From positions 1 to 11,482 of the forward strand of contig JBDSOT010000066.1 in assembly GCA_039914705.1 (NCBI GenBank): 11,482 nucleotides of DNA, given 5' to 3'. This stretch comes from JBDSTW01 sp039914705. GTDB lineage: Bacteria; Pseudomonadota; Gammaproteobacteria; SURF-13. The position numbers were made by a program, and so were the translations under genes. Below the pieces are notes generated by a model, which was not told where the DNA came from, did not search any database, and worked only from the letters and a program-made list of their open reading frames with translations. Positions 8,086 to 11,482 of this stretch are shown piece by piece. Positions within the stretch are counted from its first letter, which is position 1; every line of letters begins with the position of its first letter.

Positions 8086-8207
8086 AGTGTTCGCAAGGCA
8101 TTGAACAAGAACGCAGCAGATTTAGTTAACAAGGGCGGAGCACATACAAGTTTGCAATATTGAGTCTGAAAAGACTGCCGATAAATCAGGTTACAGGAGC
8201 GCAGATA
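8086..8207 (+). promoter_or_regulatory. ftsA-ftsZ spacer with the ftsZ ribosome binding site
   Basis: This 122-bp spacer would allow separate control of ftsZ. AGGAG at 8195-8199 lies 8 bases before the ATG at 8208, a strong ribosome site compared with ftsA, which has none. TTGAAC at 8101-8106 looks like a -35 element, but the possible -10 matches downstream are poorly spaced, so I do not call a promoter. I see no terminator or long repeat. Confidence 0.5.
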
Positions 8208-9356
8208 ATGATTTTTGAATTAGTGGAGACTTACACACCCAACGCCATCATTAAGGTGATTGGCGTCGGCGGCAGTGGCGGCAATGCCGTCGAACATATG
8301 GCCTCGGCCAATATCGAAGGCGTTGATTTCATTTGCGCCAACACCGATGCACAGGCGTTGCGTAATAGCTCGGCGCGCACCACCTTGCAACTAGGCAGCG
8401 CCATTACCAAGGGACTGGGCGCGGGTGCCAACCCCGAGATCGGCCGCCAGGCCGCGCTGGAAGACCGTGAGCGCATCATGGAGATTATCCAGGGCGCAGA
8501 TATGGTCTTCATCACCGCCGGCATGGGCGGCGGTACCGGTACTGGTGCCGCCCCTGTCGTGGCGCAGGTAGCGCGCGACATGGGCATTCTGACAGTGGCC
8601 GTGGTCACCAAACCATTCCCGTTTGAAGGAACCAAGCGCATGCAGACTGCCGAGGCGGGTATCGCGGAATTGACGCAGTATGTGGATTCGCTGATCACCA
8701 TCCCCAATGAGCGGCTGCTGAGCGTGCTGGGTAAGAATGTCAGTCTGCTGGAGGCCTTCAAAGCGGCCAATAATGTGCTGCTCGGCGCCGTACAGGGTAT
8801 TGCAGAACTCATCACACGCCCAGGCATCGTCAATGTCGACTTCGCCGATGTAAAGACGGTGATGTCGGTAATGGGTATGGCCATGATGGGTTCAGGCTCG
8901 TCCTGCGGTGAGAGCCGCGCGCGCAAGGCCGCAGAGATGGCGATTGCCAGCCCGTTGCTGGAAAACATCAGCCTGTCGGGCGCCCGCGGCATTCTGGTCA
9001 ACATCACCGCCGGTATGGACATGACGATCGGCGAGTTTGAAGAAGTCGGTAACACAGTGAAGGAATTTGCCGCGGAAGATGCCCGGATAATAGTTGGCAC
9101 GGTGCTTGACTGTGATATGCATGACGAACTGCGGGTTACCGTCGTCGCCACCGGTCTTGGGGCTACGGGCAGAGTCGAGGAACGGCCTCCGGTGAAACTT
9201 GTGCTGCGCGACAAGAGCGGCCAGGTGGATTACGACCGGCTGGATCGGCCCACCGTGATGCGTAACCAGACATCTGCGGAGCGCTTCGCCAAGCCGCAGG
9301 AATCCAATATGGATTACCTTGATATTCCGGCCTTTCTGCGCCGCCAGGCGGACTGA
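8208..9356 (+). CDS. ftsZ: FtsZ, tubulin-like GTPase forming the Z-ring
   Basis: FtsZ polymerises at midcell in a GTP-dependent way and scaffolds the divisome. The ATG at 8208 gives 382 residues, against 383 in E. coli, and has an AGGAG site 8 bases upstream. An in-frame TTG at 8160 would add 16 unconserved residues and is not preferred. The tubulin-type GTP-binding signature GGGTGTGAAPVV is at 107-118. The T7 synergy loop NVDFADV is at 209-215, with Asp211 and Asp214 expected to complete the GTPase site of the neighbouring subunit. A short variable linker follows the globular part. The conserved C-terminal peptide DYLDIPAFLRRQAD is complete, so binding to FtsA and ZipA-like partners should be retained. 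The T7-proximal stretch MGMAMMGSGSSCGESRA differs from E. coli (YAMMGSGVASGEDRA) but not at catalytic residues. Confidence 0.98.
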   Translation: MIFELVETYTPNAIIKVIGVGGSGGNAVEHMASANIEGVDFICANTDAQALRNSSARTTLQLGSAITKGLGAGANPEIGRQAALEDRERIMEIIQGADMVFITAGMGGGTGTGAAPVVAQVARDMGILTVAVVTKPFPFEGTKRMQTAEAGIAELTQYVDSLITIPNERLLSVLGKNVSLLEAFKAANNVLLGAVQGIAELITRPGIVNVDFADVKTVMSVMGMAMMGSGSSCGESRARKAAEMAIASPLLENISLSGARGILVNITAGMDMTIGEFEEVGNTVKEFAAEDARIIVGTVLDCDMHDELRVTVVATGLGATGRVEERPPVKLVLRDKSGQVDYDRLDRPTVMRNQTSAERFAKPQESNMDYLDIPAFLRRQAD

Positions 9357-9492
9357 TACGGCAACCTTGGCGCTCGGCAGGCTTGAATGATAGCGAGATC
9401 AGCAACTTGCGCGGGCGTAGGCTGGCAACCCCAGGATGCCCGTGCTAACATGATGTGCTAATAGTTAACTGTTATAAGCGAGAAAAACAGTA
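9357..9492 (+). promoter_or_regulatory. ftsZ-lpxC spacer: imperfect hairpin, short direct repeats, possible lpxC promoter
   Basis: Three structures are visible. An imperfect hairpin spans 9412-9442 (CGGGC, inner CTGG/CCAG with a 5-base loop, GCCCG). It is not followed by a T-run, so it is not a standard terminator. GTGCTAA occurs twice, at 9442-9448 and 9455-9461, 13 bp apart. AGTTAACT near 9463 is a perfect 8-bp palindrome. A weak promoter pair, CTGGCA (9422-9427) with TAACAT (9446-9451) at 18-bp spacing, matches the sigma-70 consensus at 4 of 6 bases each. TATAAG at 9473-9478 is a better -10 but has no -35 and sits very close to the lpxC ATG. Independent transcription of lpxC is known in E. 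coli; here it is an inference. Confidence 0.3.
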
Positions 9493-10404
9493 ATGATCAG
9501 ACAACGAACCCTCAAGAATGTGATTAGAGCCGCCGGCGTTGGCCTGCACACGGGGGAGAAGGTATACCTGACGTTGCGGCCCGCCGCCGTCAATACAGGC
9601 ATCGTGTTCCGTCGTACCGACTTGCCTGTACCCATGGAAATCGCGGCGCGCCCGGAAAATGTCGGTGACACGCGTCTGTCCACGACGCTCGTACAAGGCG
9701 ATGTACGCATCTCCACGGTAGAACATTTGCTGTCGGCGCTGGCCGGACTCGGTATCGACAATGCTTACGTTGATCTGAGCGCCGCCGAGGTCCCGATCAT
9801 GGACGGCAGCGCGGGTCCGTTCGTATTTCTGATTCAATCGGCTGGTATCGAAGACCAGAACGCCCCCAAGCGTTTCATCCGCATCAAACGCACCATCAAA
9901 GTGGAAGATGGCGACAAGTGGGCCAGATTTGACCCGTTCGAAGGCTTCAAGGTTTCGTTCGGCATCGACTTCGACCACCCGGTATTTCGCGGGCGGCGTC
10001 AGGACGCCTCCGTAGACTTTTCCACCACCTCATTCGTAAAGGAAGTCAGCCGCGCGCGCACCTTCGGCTTTATGCGCGACCTCGAATTATTGCGCGACAA
10101 GAGCTTGGCCCTCGGCGGCAGCCTCGATAACGCCATCGTCATGGATGATTACCGCATCCTCAACGAAGATGGTCTGCGTTACGACGATGAGTTCGTCAAG
10201 CACAAGGTGCTGGACGCCATCGGCGATCTTTACTTGCTTGGACACAGCCTGATCGGTGCCTTCAGCGGCTACAAATCCGGTCATGAACTGAATAATCGTC
10301 TGCTGCGCACACTCACCGCCGATGAAAAGGCATGGGAGCTGGTGACCTTCGACGACGAAACGCGCGCCCCCATTTCCTATCGTCAACCGGTATGGGCGTC
10401 ATAA
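9493..10404 (+). CDS. lpxC: LpxC, UDP-3-O-acyl-GlcNAc deacetylase
   Basis: LpxC is the cytoplasmic zinc amidase that performs the committed step of lipid A synthesis, deacetylating UDP-3-O-acyl-N-acetylglucosamine. The 303-residue product compares with 305 in E. coli. The zinc ligands are visible as His78 in STVEHLLSAL, and His237 and Asp241 in EFVKHKVLDAIGDL. Glu77 is the general base and His264 in KSGHELNNRL the catalytic histidine. LHTGEKV near 19-25, PIMDGSAGPFVFLI at 101-114 and the SRARTFGFMRDLELLR region at 186-201 are family signatures. The ATG at 9493 is preceded by only a weak purine stretch (GAGAAAAAC). Its position after ftsZ is standard for Gammaproteobacteria. The usual downstream genes (secM/secA in enterics) are absent here, and an IS remnant follows. 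The last codons and stop form one arm of an inverted repeat. Confidence 0.97.
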   Translation: MIRQRTLKNVIRAAGVGLHTGEKVYLTLRPAAVNTGIVFRRTDLPVPMEIAARPENVGDTRLSTTLVQGDVRISTVEHLLSALAGLGIDNAYVDLSAAEVPIMDGSAGPFVFLIQSAGIEDQNAPKRFIRIKRTIKVEDGDKWARFDPFEGFKVSFGIDFDHPVFRGRRQDASVDFSTTSFVKEVSRARTFGFMRDLELLRDKSLALGGSLDNAIVMDDYRILNEDGLRYDDEFVKHKVLDAIGDLYLLGHSLIGAFSGYKSGHELNNRLLRTLTADEKAWELVTFDDETRAPISYRQPVWAS

Positions 10405-10466
10405 AAAGCGCCGGGAAAGACGGCCAGATACAGTATAGCGACGGCCCTGGCCTGAATGAAGTTAAC
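10405..10466. other. lpxC 3' flank up to the IS remnant
   Basis: I see no gene here. GGCCAG (10422-10427) and CTGGCC (10447-10452) can pair across a 19-base loop, and GACGGCC occurs twice, 21 bp apart. Without a T-run I cannot call a terminator, although this is where one for the lpxC transcript would be expected. Confidence 0.4.
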
Positions 10467-10480
10467 GTAAAGATTGCCCC
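10467..10480 (+). repeat. Possible right terminal repeat of the IS remnant
   Basis: GTAAAGATTGCCCC resembles the inverted outer end at 11122-11135, read on the - strand as TGTAACCTTCCCCC, if one gap is allowed. The match is short and could be chance. Confidence 0.25.
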
Positions 10481-10531
10481 ACCTCTGCTTTTATGACGCC
10501 CAAATGTGAAAGGTAAGGCGCGCCGCGCTTT

Positions 10532-10820
10532 TGCGGCCACCCGATTCTCACCGACAGCCACACCCAACTCCCGCAACCCTTCGTATACCCTGGGGCTGCC
10601 GTAGGTACTGCGGCTGGCCTGATGCACTCGTTTGATCTGACCGGATAAAGAGATGTTCTCCTGCGCCCGTAAACTCGGGCCGCGCCTGCGCCAAGCATAG
10701 AAGCCGGCACGGGTGACCCTATGAGCGCGCCACATCATGGCGAAGGGAGAAGGGTGCCGGTTTACTTCGATGAATTCGAAGATTTCTGATTTCGTTCGGT
10801 AAACCGGATGGCTTTTTTTA
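10532..10820 (-). pseudogene. Truncated OrfB (IS3-family transposase, N-terminal part)
   Basis: This is the start of the IS3-type transposase OrfB. Read in the -1 frame after the A7 run, it gives IFEFIEVNRHPSPFAMMW, then VTRAGFYAWRRR, AQENISLSGQIKRVHQAS and STYGSPRVYEGLRELGVAVG. This is the family's N-terminal HTH_21-type region (FYAWRRR, GSPRV). The first ATG in the frame is at 10738, but the homologous frame begins upstream, as expected if OrfB is made only as a frameshift fusion with OrfA. Recognisable transposase sequence ends near GENRVA (about 10532). The open frame continues to 10313, where it runs antisense through the lpxC end without family resemblance. The rve/DDE domain, roughly two thirds of the protein, is absent, so it is a non-functional fragment. 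Confidence 0.75.
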
Positions 10821-11093
10821 GGAGTTCGTGCTCCTGTTGCAGTATTTTGTGTTTCTTTTCCAGCTCACGCAGCCGCTTGAGTTCGGCGACGGTCTGGTCG
10901 TCCAGCGAGATGCCTTTAGTCACAATCAATCCCTCCCGCGCCTGTTTACGCCAGCGTGACAACATGAAGGGGTGGATGTCCAGTGCCTGTGCAACGTCCT
11001 GAATCAAGACATCGGGCAGCTCACTTAAAGTACTGCGGTGGCCTTGAACTGCAGGCTGTAACGATGCACTTTTGGCAAGCTTGATGTACCCAT
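10762..11093 (-). pseudogene. OrfA (IS3-family helix-turn-helix protein), frameshifted
   Basis: OrfA of IS3 elements binds the terminal repeats and regulates transposition. From the ATG at 11093, GGAGG sits 6 bases upstream, and the frame reads MGTSSLPKVHRYSLQFKATAV, the usual YS..FK opening of this family. It then hits TAA at 11025-11027. The family sequence continues in another frame (LSELPDVLIQDVAQALDIHP), so one base has probably been lost near 11028-11031. Downstream the frame is open to the stop at 10762. It holds the HTH (DVAQALDIHPFMLSRWRKQ) and a leucine-zipper-like coiled coil (AELKRLRELEKKHKILQQEH, then ELLKKAI) used for multimerisation. The intact-looking ORF beginning at a GTG at 11100 translates the first 20 codons in the wrong frame, so it is not a real start. 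Confidence 0.75.
10813..10819 (-). promoter_or_regulatory. A7 slippery site for -1 frameshifting from orfA to orfB
   Basis: On the - strand, CTAAAAAAAGCC near the end of orfA carries seven A (A_AAA_AAG type). Slipping back one base leads directly into the OrfB frame, the programmed frameshift known for IS3 elements. The site is preserved although both ORFs are damaged. Confidence 0.7.
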
Positions 11094-11099
11094 AAAACA

Positions 11100-11104
11100 C
11101 CTCC
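11100..11104 (-). promoter_or_regulatory. Ribosome binding site of the ancestral orfA
   Basis: GGAGG on the - strand, 6 bases before the ATG whose first base is 11093. It fixes the original orfA start and shows that the upstream reading frame was the translated one before the frameshift. Confidence 0.65.
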
Positions 11105-11121
11105 GTTGGGTTAGGTGTGTT

Positions 11122-11135
11122 GGGGGAAGGTTACA
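11122..11135 (-). repeat. Possible left terminal repeat of the IS remnant
   Basis: TGTAACCTTCCCCC on the - strand lies about 30 bases upstream of the orfA start, the distance expected for the outer end of an IS3 element. The exact boundary is not proven. Confidence 0.35.
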
Positions 11136-11197
11136 GTCCCGCTTGAGCACAGGGTTAGGCAGATAACCGTTGATTCAAAGCCCGACAAATCGCAGCA
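11136..11197. other. Spacer between the IS remnant and the cupin gene
   Basis: I see no gene here. GGTTA and TAACC around 11154-11168 can form a 5-bp stem with a 6-base loop, and GGGTTAGG repeats a copy at 11108-11115. A run of T at 11201-11207 lies inside the end of the cupin gene. Confidence 0.35.
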
Positions 11198-11482
11198 CTA
11201 TTTTTTTCTAGGGTCATCCGCCGGGTTGACATAGTTGATGGCCCACGGTCCAACGCCATGAACCTGAACGATGGTTTCTTCTTTGGTCCACGCAAAATGG
11301 GTGGTCTTGGGCTGCATAATTGCGACACTACCCGCCGATAAGGGTTTGGTTTTCGACGGATCAAGCTTGTCTCCGGTTCCCATGTTGAAGGTGCCAGAAA
11401 TCACCGTGACATGCTCAATGCCCGGATGCCAGTGAGCGGGGAGCTTATAGTCGGCGGGGAACTTCAGGCGGAAGGTAATTGG
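11198..11482 (-). CDS. Cupin-fold metal-binding protein, C-terminal part (5' end outside the window)
   Basis: The frame is open from the window edge to the stop at 11198-11200, giving 94 residues of the C-terminal part. It has the full first cupin motif, AHWHPGIEHVTVISG (HxH, three residues, E, six residues, G), whose two His and the Glu would bind a metal. It also has the second motif region, AGSVAIMQPKTTHFAWTKEE with a further His, then VQVHGVGPWAINYVNPADDP. The single visible domain resembles small cupin_2 proteins, many of which are exported, but the N-terminus is not in view. The GTG at 11404 lies inside the cupin motif and is an internal Val. The substrate and metal cannot be told from sequence. 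The gene is separated from the cell-envelope cluster by the IS remnant and is probably unrelated to it. Confidence 0.8.
   Translation of the reverse strand, partial: PITFRLKFPADYKLPAHWHPGIEHVTVISGTFNMGTGDKLDPSKTKPLSAGSVAIMQPKTTHFAWTKEETIVQVHGVGPWAINYVNPADDPRKK

Larger units (their letters stand above)
10394..10501. repeat. 13-bp perfect inverted repeat joining the lpxC end to the IS remnant
   Basis: GGGCGTCATAAAA at 10394-10406 covers the last lpxC codons and the stop. Its exact reverse complement TTTTATGACGCCC lies at 10489-10501. Allowing one bulged A, a further GC pairs on each inner side (10408-10409 with 10487-10488). The space between the arms is about 80 bases. The similarity does not extend outward into lpxC. 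No T-run follows the second arm, so it is not a typical terminator. Confidence 0.6.
10467..11135 (-). mobile_element. Decayed IS3-family insertion sequence
   Basis: The region reads on the - strand as the two-ORF layout of the IS3 family: a helix-turn-helix plus leucine-zipper OrfA, a run of seven A on the coding strand, and an OrfB in the -1 frame. OrfA is frameshifted near its 5' end. OrfB stops resembling a transposase after about a third of its usual length, so the DDE catalytic core is missing and the element cannot transpose by itself. The ends are tentative. GGGGGAAGGTTACA at 11122-11135 and GTAAAGATTGCCCC at 10467-10480 are partly complementary (GTAA, TT and a C-run shared) and could be the worn terminal repeats. 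No target duplication is obvious. I cannot assign the IS3 subgroup with certainty. Confidence 0.75.

Noticed and set aside
8160..8207. TTG start adding 16 residues to FtsZ
   Set aside because: The ATG at 8208 has AGGAG at proper spacing and gives the family N-terminus and length.
8231..9214. 327-codon ORF on the - strand opposite ftsZ
   Set aside because: Its Ser, Pro and Thr-rich composition reflects the codon pattern of ftsZ on the other strand; no domain is recognisable.
10422..10452. GGCCAG/CTGGCC stem as a terminator after lpxC
   Set aside because: It has a 19-base loop and no T-run on either strand, so a rho-independent terminator is not supported.
10462..10710. 82-codon ORF on the - strand overlapping orfB
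   Set aside because: It is a different frame of the same IS remnant; the transposase similarity is in the other frame.
1..11482. CRISPR array, tRNA or rRNA genes, defence or toxin-antitoxin genes
   Set aside because: No regularly spaced repeats, no cloverleaf or rRNA-like sequence and no such protein families were seen on either strand.

Overview
The window is a stretch of Gammaproteobacteria-type chromosome. It carries the distal half of the division and cell wall (dcw) cluster in the order ftsW-murG-murC-murB-ddlB-ftsQ-ftsA-ftsZ-lpxC, all on the + strand. The gene order, the placement of lpxC after ftsZ, the FtsZ C-terminal tail (DYLDIPAFLRRQAD) and the E. coli-like lengths of most products support this. 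The base composition is moderately GC-rich. I cannot place the organism below class from sequence alone.

Positions 4-6745 are a tightly packed block. Stop and start codons overlap at murG/murC, murC/murB, murB/ddlB and ddlB/ftsQ, so it is probably one transcript with translational coupling. The exception is ftsW/murG. There, a 28-codon reading frame fills the gap, overlapping the ftsW stop and the murG start by ATGA junctions. It begins with a second copy of the MurG N-terminus. MurC carries an unusual insert of about 47 residues in its UDP-binding domain. From 6746 the genes are spaced more widely: 104 bp before ftsA, 122 bp before ftsZ and 136 bp before lpxC.

The encoded proteins form a coherent set. 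MurC adds L-Ala to UDP-MurNAc, which MurB makes by reduction. Ddl makes D-Ala-D-Ala. MurG completes lipid II. FtsW polymerises lipid II at the septum. FtsQ, FtsA and FtsZ assemble the divisome. LpxC commits UDP-GlcNAc derivatives to lipid A, so peptidoglycan and outer-membrane precursor genes sit side by side.

Downstream of lpxC (10405-11197) the cluster gives way to a decayed IS3-family insertion sequence on the - strand. It has orfA with a frameshift near its 5' end, a preserved A7 slippery heptamer, and only the first third of orfB. A 13-bp perfect inverted repeat links the lpxC 3' end to the IS remnant. The window closes with the 3' part of a cupin-fold metal-binding protein gene on the - strand, cut by the window edge.

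I found no tRNA, rRNA, CRISPR array or phage genes, and nothing that looks like a new multi-gene system. The items worth a second look are local: the duplicated murG start, the MurC insert, the IS remnant and the inverted repeat at the lpxC end.
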